Shown here: piece after piece, positions 17,640 through 26,585 of the stretch | Position numbering within the stretch: the first letter of the stretch is position 1 | Layout of the letters: each line of letters starts with the position of its first letter | Assembly: GCF_034044635.1 (NCBI RefSeq) | Contig: NZ_JAXCLX010000002.1 | Coordinates: forward strand, 1 to 64,000 | DNA: 64,000 nt | Reading direction: 5' to 3' | DNA from: Dongia rigui | GTDB taxonomy: Bacteria > Pseudomonadota > Alphaproteobacteria > Dongiales > Dongiaceae | Made by a program: the position numbers and the translations under genes | The notes under the pieces: model-generated | What the model saw: the letters and a program-made list of their open reading frames with translations, nothing else | What the model was told of the DNA's origin: nothing | Databases searched by the model: none

Positions 17640-18638
17640 ATGGGTGTGTTGGTCACCGGCGCCGCCGGCTTTATCGGATCCTTTGTCGCCCGCGCGCTGC
17701 TGGGTCGCGGCGAAACGGTCATCGGGGTCGATAACCTCAACACCTATTATGATGTCAGCCTGAAGGAAGGCCGTCTCGCCGGGCTGGTGCAGCACCCCAA
17801 TTTCCGCTTCGTCCGTGCGGATATCGCCGATCAGCAAGGCTTGCTCAAGGCCTTGCAGCCGCATCTGGCTGCGCTCGACCGGATCGTGCATCTGGCGGCG
17901 CAGGCCGGCGTCAGGCATTCGATTGAGAAGCCACTCGACTATCTCAATGCCAATCTGGGTGGACATCTGCACTTGCTGGAGTTGGCCCGTGGCGTGCCGA
18001 ATCTGCGCCACATGGTCTATGCGAGTTCCAGCTCGGTCTACGGTGCCAGCCAGCGCATTCCTTTTTCGCTGGACGATCCCGTGGATCAGCCGGTGTCGCT
18101 CTATGCCGCCACCAAGCGGGCGGATGAGCTGATGAGCGCCTCCTATGCCAGCCTCTACAAGATTCCGTTGACGGGCTTGCGTTTCTTCACGGTCTATGGC
18201 CCTGCCGGCCGGCCCGACATGGCCTATTTCAAGTTCACCCAGGCGATACTGGCCGGGCGCCCCATCGATGTGAACGGGGATGGTAGCCAGAGCCGTGATT
18301 TCACTTATGTCGACGACATCGTGGACGGCGTCATCGCGGCGCTTGATCGCCCGCCCGCCGGCACCATTCCGCACCGCTTGTTCAACCTCGGCGACGACCA
18401 GCCGGAAAAGCTGTCGCATCTCATCGCCCTCATCGAAGAGGCGTGCGGCCGCCGCGCCCAGATCAATTACCTGCCGCCCTCGCCAGGGGATGTGCCGGCA
18501 ACCTGGGCCGACATTTCAGCAAGCCGGGCGGAACTCGATTACGCGCCGAAGGTTCCACTTGCCGAAGGTGTGAAGCGCTTCGTTGAGTGGTATCGGCGCC
18601 ACGCGGCGCAACCAGACGTCGCAGCACTGGCTGGGTAG
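17640..18638 (+). CDS. UDP-glucuronate 4-epimerase-like SDR
   Basis: A 332-residue extended short-chain dehydrogenase. The NAD site GAAGFIG is at residues 7-13, NLNTYYDVSLKEGRL follows, catalytic Ser lies in YASSSSVYG, and Tyr/Lys in SLYAATK. HSIEKPLDYLNANL and RFFTVYGPAGRPDMAYFKF match UDP-glucuronate 4-epimerases (LpsL/CapI type), which make UDP-galacturonate. With the UDP-glucose dehydrogenase at 30423 this implies uronic acids in the polysaccharide. gagg lies eight bases before the ATG. The spacer after the gene (18639-18847) holds an imperfect hairpin around ccaca-atgc-tgtgg (18667-18680) and no gene. Confidence 0.85.
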   Translation: MGVLVTGAAGFIGSFVARALLGRGETVIGVDNLNTYYDVSLKEGRLAGLVQHPNFRFVRADIADQQGLLKALQPHLAALDRIVHLAAQAGVRHSIEKPLDYLNANLGGHLHLLELARGVPNLRHMVYASSSSVYGASQRIPFSLDDPVDQPVSLYAATKRADELMSASYASLYKIPLTGLRFFTVYGPAGRPDMAYFKFTQAILAGRPIDVNGDGSQSRDFTYVDDIVDGVIAALDRPPAGTIPHRLFNLGDDQPEKLSHLIALIEEACGRRAQINYLPPSPGDVPATWADISASRAELDYAPKVPLAEGVKRFVEWYRRHAAQPDVAALAG

Positions 18639-18847
18639 CCCGGGGCGGCGGCGGGCATTTTAACCACCACAATGCTGTGGTTCGGTTGAGAAAGTGTCGA
18701 CGAAATTCGAGCGTTGGCGGAGATTCAGATTTGTCTCGCCCCATCTCCACAGGAAACACTTATCAGCGCGCGGCGAGATGGCTATAGTTCGACTTCGCAC
18801 TTGCAGCAATTGCCGCCGCGCGACGGGCGGCGACGAAGGAGTTCACC

Positions 18848-19633
18848 ATGGAGCAGATTGAAAAAGCGATGGCGCGTGCACGCGAATCGCGTGCTGGCAA
18901 TCTGAAGCAGTTCCGCCCCGCCAACAGCCCCGGCGGGCGGGCCTCCATCAATGGCGTGGCGCCTGCCTATACGGAAACCGTCGTGGCACCGCTCGATGCG
19001 CGGCGCATGAACGAGGAGCGCCTGGTAGCCGACGCGCTTGGCCACCCGGTCTCGGATACCTACAGCCTGCTGCGCACCCAGGTGCTGCAGCGCCTGCGCG
19101 CCAACAACATGAATTCGCTGGCCATCACCAGCCCGGAAAGCGGTGCTGGCGTCACGACCACGGCCGCCAATCTGGCGCTGGCAATCGCGCTCGACGTCAA
19201 CCAGACGGTGCTGCTGGTCGATCTCAATCTGCGCGATCCCGGCATTGCGCAAAAATTCCGCATCACGCCGCCCGCTGGCATCGATGACTACCTCCATGGC
19301 GAGGCCGACCTCAAGGATTGCCTGGTCAGCCCCGGCGTGCCGCGGCTCGTGATCCTCGGCGCCCGCATTCCGAATGGCGAAGCGGCCGAGGTTTTGAGTT
19401 CGCCGCGCATGGCAGCACTCGCACGCGAACTGCACAGCCGCTATCACGACCGCATCATCATCTATGACCTGCCGCCGCTCATTCCTTCGGGCGATACGCT
19501 GGGCTTTCTGCCCAATGTCGAAGCCGTGCTGCTGGTCGCGCGCAGTGGCAAGACCACGAAGAGCGAGTTGGAGAAGTCGGCGCGGCTCCTCGGCCAGAAG
19601 CCGATCGTGGGAACATTGCTCAATGCACATTGA
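18848..19633 (+). CDS. CpsD/BY-kinase-like protein with altered P-loop
   Basis: A 261-residue protein of the CpsD/CapB (tyrosine autokinase) branch of the P-loop family. The fold is clear: LRTQVLQRLRANNMNSLAITSPESG, Walker A' VLLVDLNLRDP (121-131) and IIIYDLPPL. The Walker A is SPESGAGVTT (95-104), where family members have GEGKT or GAGKT; the nucleotide-binding lysine is replaced by Val102. The C-terminal tyrosine cluster is also absent (the protein ends IVGTLLNAH). So it may lack kinase activity and act as a regulatory partner of the chain-length protein; this is an inference. Perfect ribosome site (aaggag, six bases). It is followed after 26 bases by an ATPase gene of the same system. Confidence 0.85.
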   Translation: MEQIEKAMARARESRAGNLKQFRPANSPGGRASINGVAPAYTETVVAPLDARRMNEERLVADALGHPVSDTYSLLRTQVLQRLRANNMNSLAITSPESGAGVTTTAANLALAIALDVNQTVLLVDLNLRDPGIAQKFRITPPAGIDDYLHGEADLKDCLVSPGVPRLVILGARIPNGEAAEVLSSPRMAALARELHSRYHDRIIIYDLPPLIPSGDTLGFLPNVEAVLLVARSGKTTKSELEKSARLLGQKPIVGTLLNAH

Positions 19634-19659
19634 GCGGAGGTCGGCTGGGGTAGGCTGCC

Positions 19660-20727
19660 ATGTATGAAGACTTCTTCGGGCTCAACGAGAAGCCGTTCTC
19701 GCTGTTGCCGGATCCCGATTTCCTATTCCTGAGCAGCAAGCATTCGCTGGCGCTCAACATGCTTGAATACAGCCTGGCGGGCCAAGCCGGTTTCTGCGCG
19801 ATCACGGGCGAGATCGGGTCGGGCAAGACGACACTGATCCGGGCGCTGCTGCGCCGCATGGACCGCGATATCCGCCTTGGCCTGATTTCCAACACGCATA
19901 GCTCGCTCACCGACATCGCCTCCTGGGCGCTGAGTGCGTTTGGGCGCAGTCCTGCCGGCAAGTCGCGTGCCGAGATCCACCAGGACCTGATGCTGTTCCT
20001 GATCGAGGAATACGGTGCCGGCAAGCGCTCGGTGCTCATCGTCGACGAGGCGCAGAACTTGACGATCGAGGCGCTGGAGGAGTTGCGCCTGCTTTCCAAC
20101 ATCAATGCCGACAAGGATCTGCTGCTGCAGATCATCCTGGTCGGGCAGCCGGAACTGCTGGAAAAACTGCGCCGGCCGGAACTGTGCCAGTTCGCGCAGC
20201 GCATCAGCGTTTCCTATCATCTGGCGCCGCTGACCTGCGCCGAGACGCTGCATTACATCACGCATCGCCTGCGCGTTGCCGGCACCACGGCGCCGATTTT
20301 CAACGACATGGCGGTGGGCGGCATTCAATACTTCTCGGGCGGCGTGCCGCGACTCATCAACTCGATCTGCGACATGGCCATGGTCTATGCCTATGCCGAC
20401 CAGGTGCGCGAGGTCGATCTCGACCACATTTTCCGTGTCGTCGGCGACCGTATGAGCAATGGCGTGTCGGTTTTCGCCGGCATTGGCGGCCCGGAAGATC
20501 CGGCCGCGGTGCGCGAGATTACCGCCCTCATTCGCGCGGCTGCCGAGGCGCGGGCGACCTTGCCGGCGCCGGCCCTGCCGCAGCCAGAGCCGGCACCTGA
20601 ACCGGCACCGGCCCGGCGCCGCCAGCTCGTCGCCAATGATTTCGGCAACGGCTATGCGTCGATCACTGCGCAACAGGCAGAAACGCGTCCGTCATGGTTC
20701 CGGCGTACCTTCCTGCGGGCCAATTGA
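19660..20727 (+). CDS. AAA ATPase, exosortase-system/ExeA (GspA)-like
   Basis: A 355-residue ATPase. The start MYEDFFGLNEKPFSLLPDP is characteristic of the ExeA/GspA family and of the ATPase linked to PEP-CTERM exopolysaccharide loci. Walker A is GEIGSGKTT (50-58) and Walker B VLIVDEAQ (125-132); QRISVSYHLAPL and FSGGVPRLINSICD form the sensor regions. The last 80 residues are Ala/Pro/Glu-rich and probably flexible. Unlike many GspA proteins there is no C-terminal TM plus peptidoglycan-binding domain. It may help assemble the export apparatus. Its gene lies between the CpsD-like gene and a GT25 gene in one direction. Confidence 0.87.
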   Translation: MYEDFFGLNEKPFSLLPDPDFLFLSSKHSLALNMLEYSLAGQAGFCAITGEIGSGKTTLIRALLRRMDRDIRLGLISNTHSSLTDIASWALSAFGRSPAGKSRAEIHQDLMLFLIEEYGAGKRSVLIVDEAQNLTIEALEELRLLSNINADKDLLLQIILVGQPELLEKLRRPELCQFAQRISVSYHLAPLTCAETLHYITHRLRVAGTTAPIFNDMAVGGIQYFSGGVPRLINSICDMAMVYAYADQVREVDLDHIFRVVGDRMSNGVSVFAGIGGPEDPAAVREITALIRAAAEARATLPAPALPQPEPAPEPAPARRRQLVANDFGNGYASITAQQAETRPSWFRRTFLRAN

Positions 20728-20739
20728 AGCGAGCGGGAT

Positions 20740-21552
20740 GTGGTGGAAACAGCGCAGAGCATCAACAGTGACGGAACGGCAGGGGTGACCGGCCAAGCGC
20801 CGCAGCGCACCAAGGTGCTGGTCGTCAGCATGGCCGATGCGCTCGACCGGCAGCACCGGTTCAGCGATCGCGCGAGTGCAGCGGTGGTTCCGTGGCGCTT
20901 TTTTTCCGCCTATTCCAAGCTGCATCCCCATCTGGTTTATGACGAGACCGAAGCGCTGCTGGCCCATGGCCGCCCGCTGCGTCCCGGCGAACTCGGCTGC
21001 TATTCCAGCCATTACGCGATCTGGGAACAGCTGGTCGCCGATGACGATGCCGATCAGTATGTCGTTCTGGAAGACGACGTGATCGTGGATTGGGAATATC
21101 TGAAAAAGATCATCGACGCCGATCTGTCTCCCATGAAGATCGATTATCTGCGTCTTTACTACAAATACCCGGTCAGGCAGATCGTGCTGATGAACGCCTT
21201 CGTCGACCGGTCGCGTTCGCTGGTGGAGCTGTCGGATTTCGCCTATGGCACGCAAGGGTACCTGATCACCAAGGCGGCGGCGGTGCGTCTGCTGATGCAT
21301 TGCCGTGTGGTCAGGCGACCGATCGATGACGAGCTTGACCGCAGCTGGGCGCATGGCGTGCGGAATCTCTCCGTGTTTCCTTTTCCGCTCATCGAGGAAT
21401 CGGGCGCATCGACCATCGGCGCCAGCCGCTTCGAGAAATATCCCATGCCGGCGCATTTGCGCGTCCGGCGCCGCATTCATCGCTTCGTCGAGCGCATGCG
21501 GCTAAGAAAGGCAAAGGCGATTCGCCGGCTCCGACATGCGTTCGCAAATTGA
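20740..21552 (+). CDS. Glycosyltransferase, GT25 (LPS-type) family
   Basis: A 270-residue enzyme. The family 25 motifs are RPGELGCYSSHYAIWE, VVLEDDVIVDWEYL (acidic DXD-like site), GTQGYLITKAAA and the DELD motif near residue 192. The first approximately 22 residues are variable. The start is a GTG after a weak purine stretch, 12 bases after the ATPase stop. The C terminus is strongly basic (RVRRRIHRFVERMRLRKAKAIRR), fitting membrane association. It overlaps the flippase gene by 17 bases. It probably adds a sugar to the polysaccharide repeat. Confidence 0.85.
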   Translation: MVETAQSINSDGTAGVTGQAPQRTKVLVVSMADALDRQHRFSDRASAAVVPWRFFSAYSKLHPHLVYDETEALLAHGRPLRPGELGCYSSHYAIWEQLVADDDADQYVVLEDDVIVDWEYLKKIIDADLSPMKIDYLRLYYKYPVRQIVLMNAFVDRSRSLVELSDFAYGTQGYLITKAAAVRLLMHCRVVRRPIDDELDRSWAHGVRNLSVFPFPLIEESGASTIGASRFEKYPMPAHLRVRRRIHRFVERMRLRKAKAIRRLRHAFAN

Positions 21553-23110
21553 GTTGCCCCGCAAACCCGATCTGACGGACGAGGTCCCGGTGGTCGGCAA
21601 AGAAGAAGAAACGAGGCAGGCGGCGGTGGCGACGGAAGACGACGGGCAGGGAACGTATAATCGCGACCTTAAGCGCAGAACGCGAATCTCCATTGTCTGG
21701 ACGGCGCTGCGGCTCGCGTCGAACCAGTTCTTCGCCTTCGTGGTGTTTGTCGTGCTGGCGCGGCTGCTGTCGCCGCATGACATCGGCACGTTTGCCATCG
21801 TCACGCTATTTTCCGAATTCAGCCGCATCCTTGCCAATGGCGGCATGACGAGTTACATCGCCCGCGCCAAGGTACTGACGCCGGAACTCCAGGACACGAT
21901 CTTCTGGACCAATATGGCGCTGGCCTGCATCACGTCGGTGATCGTCATTGCCCTGGCCGAACCGGTCCTTGGTCTCATCGGCCAGCCTTTTGCCGCCGGC
22001 CCGCTGATGGTGGTGGCGGCATTGCTGCCAATCGTTGCCGCGGGTGCCTCGCATGCCGCGGTCTGCATGCGCCAGTTCAGCCACAAGTCGCTGGCCATCC
22101 GCTCGGCGATCAGCGGCACACTTGGCGGTGCGGCGGCGATTGCCGCGGCCTATGCTGGCTGGGGCATTTGGAGCCTGGTGGTGCAGCGCGTCGTCACCGA
22201 GATCCTCAATACGCTGGTGTCGTGGCAGGCCTATCGCTGGATGCCGGGCCGGCAGTTCAGCCGCGATTCCTTGCGCGAGATCTGGGGCTTCGGCTCCAAC
22301 CTCGCGTTCGCGCAGATCGTCTTCCTGTTCCTGGTGCGTATCCAGGACCTGGTCATCGGCGCCACGATCGGCGCCGCCGCTGTCGGTATCTATCGTACTG
22401 CCTGGCGCATGACCGAACTGGTGACGAACGGCGCCATTCAGCCCTTCACGACGGTCGCCATCCAGACATTCTCGCGCTTGCAGGACAACCGCGCCGACCT
22501 CATCAAGGCCTATCGCGGCATGATCCTCGCCAGCTCCATGGTTTCGTTTCCGGCGCTGGTCGGGTTCGGCATCATCGCCCCGGATGCGGTGCCGGTCATC
22601 TATGGCGAGCAATGGGTGGCATCGGGCGTTCTGGCACAGATATTTGCCCTGATGGTGGTGCCCTTTACGCTCAATTACTTCGCCTCGCCGATGCTGAGCG
22701 CCATCGGTCGTGGCTCGGACATGCGGACGCTTTCGCTCATCCAGCTGGGATTGACGCTGGTCATGACCTGGGCAGCGGCACCCTACGGGATCGTGGCGGT
22801 CGCTGCCGCCTATGTCGCCCGCGCCTACATCACCTTTCCGATCAATCTGTGGCTGCTGAAGCGGCGCGCGGGCATCGGCTACAAGGAAACGGTGCGGGCC
22901 AGCCTGCCGCCGTTCCTGGCATCCTGTCTGATGGGTGTCGGTGTCTGGAGCTTCATGCATTTCGCCCGGCCCTACATTGCCCAGCCACTCCATCTCGTTA
23001 TGGGCGGTGTCGCCATCGGCATGCCGCTCTATGCGATTTTCCTGCCCGTCCTGTCGCGCGATGCGCGTGGCGTGATCGGGCGCAAGCTCAAGAAGTTGCG
23101 CGGCAAATAG
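21536..23110 (+). CDS. Polysaccharide flippase, Wzx/MATE-like
   Basis: A 524-residue membrane protein with 12 or more hydrophobic segments after a charged approximately 40-residue cytoplasmic N terminus. Characteristic stretches are FFAFVVFVVLARLLSPHDIGTFAIV, SRILANGGMTSYIARAK and ALVGFGIIAPDAVPVIYGEQW, as in Wzx-type exporters of lipid-linked oligosaccharides. It should move undecaprenyl-linked repeats across the inner membrane to the polymerase. The ATG lies inside the preceding GT25 gene, which suggests translational coupling. Confidence 0.9.
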   Translation: MRSQIELPRKPDLTDEVPVVGKEEETRQAAVATEDDGQGTYNRDLKRRTRISIVWTALRLASNQFFAFVVFVVLARLLSPHDIGTFAIVTLFSEFSRILANGGMTSYIARAKVLTPELQDTIFWTNMALACITSVIVIALAEPVLGLIGQPFAAGPLMVVAALLPIVAAGASHAAVCMRQFSHKSLAIRSAISGTLGGAAAIAAAYAGWGIWSLVVQRVVTEILNTLVSWQAYRWMPGRQFSRDSLREIWGFGSNLAFAQIVFLFLVRIQDLVIGATIGAAAVGIYRTAWRMTELVTNGAIQPFTTVAIQTFSRLQDNRADLIKAYRGMILASSMVSFPALVGFGIIAPDAVPVIYGEQWVASGVLAQIFALMVVPFTLNYFASPMLSAIGRGSDMRTLSLIQLGLTLVMTWAAAPYGIVAVAAAYVARAYITFPINLWLLKRRAGIGYKETVRASLPPFLASCLMGVGVWSFMHFARPYIAQPLHLVMGGVAIGMPLYAIFLPVLSRDARGVIGRKLKKLRGK

Positions 23111-23129
23111 CCGGCGAAAGGGATCAAGG

Positions 23130-24140
23130 ATGTCAGAAGTCGTCAGCAGCAAGGCACTGATCGCCGGATTGCAAGAGAAGATCGACACCGTGGTGCGGCC
23201 GCTCATTCCGGAAGGCCGCATCTCGCTGGTCGACTTCCCCAATTATGCCAATGTCGGGGACTCAGCGATCTGGCTGGGCCAGATCGAATTCCTGCGCCAG
23301 CGTCTGGGCGTCACACCGAGCTATGGCGCCACCATCGACAGCTATTCGCGCGAGGCATTGCTGGCCGCCGCGCCGGACGGGCCGATTCTGATCAATGGTG
23401 GCGGTAATTTCGGCACGATCTGGCCGCGGCATCATGATTTCATTTTGCGCCTGCTCCGCGAGCATCCGGGCCGGCCGATGGTCCTGCTGCCGCAATCGCT
23501 GCATTTCGACCCACCGGAAGCAGCCGATGAAGTGGCGCGCGCGATGGAGAAACACGGTCGCTTCACCATGGTGGTGCGCGATCAAAAGTCGCTGGCCTTC
23601 GCCCGCCAGAAATTCCCCTGTGATGTGCATCTGGCACCCGACATGGCGTTCTTCATCGGTGCCACGCAGCCGCGCCGCCCGAAGGACAACTTCCTGTTCC
23701 TGATGCGCTCCGACAAGGAGAAGGTCGAGGGCCAGGAGATGCCGAGCATTCCCGAAGGCGGCGACGTTACCGACTGGCTGGAGGAATCGCGCCGGCGCCT
23801 GCGCATCTCGCGCTGGATGGGGCGCCTCAGCGGCATCATGCGCGGCGGCAACGGCAGGATCAGCGCCTATAACGCCCTGGCGCTCAACCGCTATTGGCGG
23901 GGCGTCGAGATTCTGTCGCGTGGCCGCGTCGTCATCACGGATCGTCTGCATGCCCATATCATGTCGACGCTGCTCGATATCCCGCATGTGGCGCTCGACA
24001 ATTCCTATGGCAAGGTCGGCGGCTTCATCGAGGCCTGGACCAAGCCCTATGCCGGCTTGCGTCGCGCGACGACCATGGACGAAGCGCTGGCGGCCGGCCG
24101 GACCCTGCTTGCCACCATGCCGCAATGTGCGGCGCGCTGA
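23130..24140 (+). CDS. Polysaccharide pyruvyl transferase-like protein
   Basis: A 336-residue protein of the polysaccharide pyruvyl transferase family (ExoV/GumL/CsaB fold). Motifs are VDFPNYANVGDSAIW, ILINGGGNFGTIWP, RPMVLLPQSLHF, VVRDQKSLAFA and ITDRLHAHIMSTLLDIPHVALDNSYGK near the C terminus. It would add a ketal-linked pyruvate from phosphoenolpyruvate to a sugar residue, giving the polymer negative charge. The ATG follows aaaggatcaagg. It is located between the flippase and a GT4 gene in the same direction. Confidence 0.88.
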   Translation: MSEVVSSKALIAGLQEKIDTVVRPLIPEGRISLVDFPNYANVGDSAIWLGQIEFLRQRLGVTPSYGATIDSYSREALLAAAPDGPILINGGGNFGTIWPRHHDFILRLLREHPGRPMVLLPQSLHFDPPEAADEVARAMEKHGRFTMVVRDQKSLAFARQKFPCDVHLAPDMAFFIGATQPRRPKDNFLFLMRSDKEKVEGQEMPSIPEGGDVTDWLEESRRRLRISRWMGRLSGIMRGGNGRISAYNALALNRYWRGVEILSRGRVVITDRLHAHIMSTLLDIPHVALDNSYGKVGGFIEAWTKPYAGLRRATTMDEALAAGRTLLATMPQCAAR

Positions 24141-24169
24141 GACGCGCCGTCCTGACAAAGGAAACAGGC

Positions 24170-25354
24170 ATGACCGGATCTTCCCCACAGCGCCGTCGCG
24201 TGGCTTTCATCATCAATTCCCTGGCCGGCGGCGGTGCCGAACGCGTCATGTGCACCCTATTGCGGGCCTCGGAAGAAGAACGGCGCGATGTCGACATCAC
24301 ACTGATCCTGCTCGACCAGGAGCCAGCCGCCTATACCGTGCCGGATTGGGTGCGTATCGAACAGCTGGATTGCCGGCATTCCTTTGCCCGGAGCCTGGGG
24401 CAGCTCTTCACGGCGCTGCGGCGCCTGCGCCCGGATGTCGTGCTGAGCTTCCTCACGCGTGCCAATATTGCGGCGGCACTCGCTTGCCGGGCCTTAGGGA
24501 TTGCAGCGGTGATCAGCGAGCGCGTCAACACCAGCAGCCATCTGGGCACGGGTGGTGGGGCGATGGTGGCGCGCCTGCTCGTTCGCCTTTGCTATCCACT
24601 GGCGCGCAAGATCATCGCCGTTTCGCCGGGCGTCGCGGACGATCTTGCCGACGCCTTCGGGATTGCGCGGGCGAAGCTGATGGTGATTGCCAACCCGGTC
24701 GATCTCGACGGTATCCGGCGCCAGGGCGACGAGGCGCCAGCGGTCGTTCCCGGCGTGCCTTACATCATGGCGATGGGCCGACTGGTCCCCAATAAGAACT
24801 TCGCCATGCTGATCGAAGCCTATGCGCAGGCCGAGATGAGCGAGCAACTCTTCATCTTCGGGGAGGGGGGCGAGCGTGAGAATCTGCAGGGGCTCATCGG
24901 CAAGCTCGGCCTGGAGGGGCGTGTGCATTTGCCCGGTTTCTGCGCCAATCCATATGCCATCCTCAAGCATGCGGCACTCTTCGTGCTGCCGTCCAATGCC
25001 GAGGGGTTTCCCAACAGCCTCCTTGAAGCAATGAGCCTGCGGGTGCCGGTCGTCTCAACCAATTGCCTCTCCGGTCCGGCCGAAGTGCTGGCCGACGTGG
25101 CGCGGGAACGGGTTACTGAACCGGTCACCTTTGCGCCGCACGGCATTCTCGTGACACCCGACAATGTGGCCGATATGGCCCAGGGTCTCCGCGCCATGAA
25201 GGATCCTGAGCGGCGGGCGAGCTATGCCGAGAAGGCGGAACGCCGTGCCGCCGATTTCAGCGTCGCGCGCGCCAAGAACGCTTATTGGGATGCCTTGCGG
25301 GCGGAGATGACACCGCCGGCCGCGGCATCCGGGGCACCGCTGCGCGCTCAGTAG
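24170..25354 (+). CDS. Glycosyltransferase, GT4 family
   Basis: A 394-residue GT-B transferase. The N terminus RRVAFIINSLAGGGAERVM is the common GT4 acceptor-side motif. The donor side has YIMAMGRLVPNKNFAMLI, LFIFGEGGERENLQ, HLPGFCANPYAILKHA and LPSNAEGFPNSLLEAMSLRVP with the EX7E pair. The start at 24170 is set by aaggaaacaggc and the homology; the frame is open far upstream but that part overlaps the pyruvyl transferase gene. Its last seven bases overlap the end of the convergent beta-barrel gene. Confidence 0.9.
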   Translation: MTGSSPQRRRVAFIINSLAGGGAERVMCTLLRASEEERRDVDITLILLDQEPAAYTVPDWVRIEQLDCRHSFARSLGQLFTALRRLRPDVVLSFLTRANIAAALACRALGIAAVISERVNTSSHLGTGGGAMVARLLVRLCYPLARKIIAVSPGVADDLADAFGIARAKLMVIANPVDLDGIRRQGDEAPAVVPGVPYIMAMGRLVPNKNFAMLIEAYAQAEMSEQLFIFGEGGERENLQGLIGKLGLEGRVHLPGFCANPYAILKHAALFVLPSNAEGFPNSLLEAMSLRVPVVSTNCLSGPAEVLADVARERVTEPVTFAPHGILVTPDNVADMAQGLRAMKDPERRASYAEKAERRAADFSVARAKNAYWDALRAEMTPPAAASGAPLRAQ

Positions 25355-26547
25355 CCCTCTGACCCGCCCCAGGTCGGCAGCGCGTAGCGGAAGGTGAGGT
25401 AGACCGAGTTCGACATCGCGTCTTCGTTGCTTTCGTCATAGAGCTTGTAGCGGAAGCGGTATTCGGCAACGAGGCTGAGTTCGTCGGTGATCGCCCAGGA
25501 GAGCGACGGGCGCAGCGCGGCATAACGCGATTCCTCATTGCCGGTGCTTTCGCCTTCCAGGCTGAAATAGTCGAATGTGTCGACGTAATCGAGATTGAAG
25601 CCCAGTGATGTCAGCCGCGTCAGCTTGTGATCGACGCCAAAGCTCAGCCGGTTGCGCGTGGTCTGGTCACCATCACTCGACGGCTCGGAATTGTGCGAGA
25701 ACGAGAACCGGCCCGACGTGAGGTCATCAAGGTCATAGCGCGCGTTGAAGCGCAGGCGATAACCGAGGCCGCCGCCATCCGAATTGTTGTCATCACCCTC
25801 GCCGGTGCTCTGGCCGCTCTCGATGCTGTAACCGAGACCAGCGGCACCACTGAGGGAGAGGCGCTCCGACGGTTCATAGGCATAGCCGACGAGGGCGCTG
25901 ACCGTGTCGGTCATCCGGTCGCCGGGTTCGTCGGGGATGAAGCGGAAATAGCTGACATTGGCGGTGAATTGATCGACCTCGCTCAGGCGGTGGCCCCAGT
26001 CGAGCGTGCCGCCGAAATACTGATAGTCGGTCTTTTCGACATCATCATAGGCGGCCGAACTGTAACTGCCGCCCAGGGTCATCTGGTCGACCGGCGACAG
26101 CAGATAGGTCCAACTGGGGCGAACGTCCCAAAAGGTAATGCCGATCTTCTTGTCGATGAAGCGATCGGTCTGTTCCTGTTCGGATTTCAGCGTCGTGTCG
26201 CGCACGAAGCTGCCGCCCAGTTTCAGCGTGCTGCGCTCGGTCACCTGCTGGGTGACGCCGAGGCGCAGGCGCTGGTCCTGCGAATTGAATTCCGAATGGT
26301 TGATGTATTCGTTGAAATCGAACTTGCCATCGATCCAGACATTGAGCGTCGGCGCATTGCGCTCTAACCGCAACACCGGCGAGGTGACGAAGCCGAACGT
26401 CTCGATCTCGTTCTCGCGGCCGAGCAGCAGGTTGTCGCTATAGAGAAACTGCTGCGAGATGCTGGTGTCGAGCGTCCATTGCTGGGCCTGTGCCGACCCG
26501 CCGAGCCAAGGCAACAGCAAGGCTGCACCGACGAACAGGGCGCGCAT
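25348..26547 (-). CDS. Outer-membrane beta-barrel protein of the exopolysaccharide locus
   Basis: A protein of about 399 residues. The signal peptide MRALFVGAALLLPWLGGSAQA is followed by a series of alternating amphipathic strands (SISQQFLYSDNLLLG, LRLGVTQQVTERSTLKLGGSFV, QMTLGGSYSSAAYDD, SLVAEYRFRYKLYD). It ends in an aromatic-rich strand (VYLTFRYALPTWGGSEGY). This matches the outer-membrane porin-like protein of exosortase/exopolysaccharide loci, related to OprM-independent exit channels. The start is uncertain: a GTG at 26586 overlaps the stop of the export gene (TAGTG) and would add 13 residues. It is co-transcribed with the OPX gene. Confidence 0.82.
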   Translation of the reverse strand: MRALFVGAALLLPWLGGSAQAQQWTLDTSISQQFLYSDNLLLGRENEIETFGFVTSPVLRLERNAPTLNVWIDGKFDFNEYINHSEFNSQDQRLRLGVTQQVTERSTLKLGGSFVRDTTLKSEQEQTDRFIDKKIGITFWDVRPSWTYLLSPVDQMTLGGSYSSAAYDDVEKTDYQYFGGTLDWGHRLSEVDQFTANVSYFRFIPDEPGDRMTDTVSALVGYAYEPSERLSLSGAAGLGYSIESGQSTGEGDDNNSDGGGLGYRLRFNARYDLDDLTSGRFSFSHNSEPSSDGDQTTRNRLSFGVDHKLTRLTSLGFNLDYVDTFDYFSLEGESTGNEESRYAALRPSLSWAITDELSLVAEYRFRYKLYDESNEDAMSNSVYLTFRYALPTWGGSEGY

Positions 26548-26585
26548 GCTGACCGTGCCCCGCAGAGCGTCCCCCGGTCCCCGCA

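Noticed and set aside
18662-18687. Imperfect hairpin after the UDP-glucuronate epimerase gene as a terminator
   Set aside because: The stem ccaca/tgtgg is short and no T tract follows; it is only mentioned in the gene entry.
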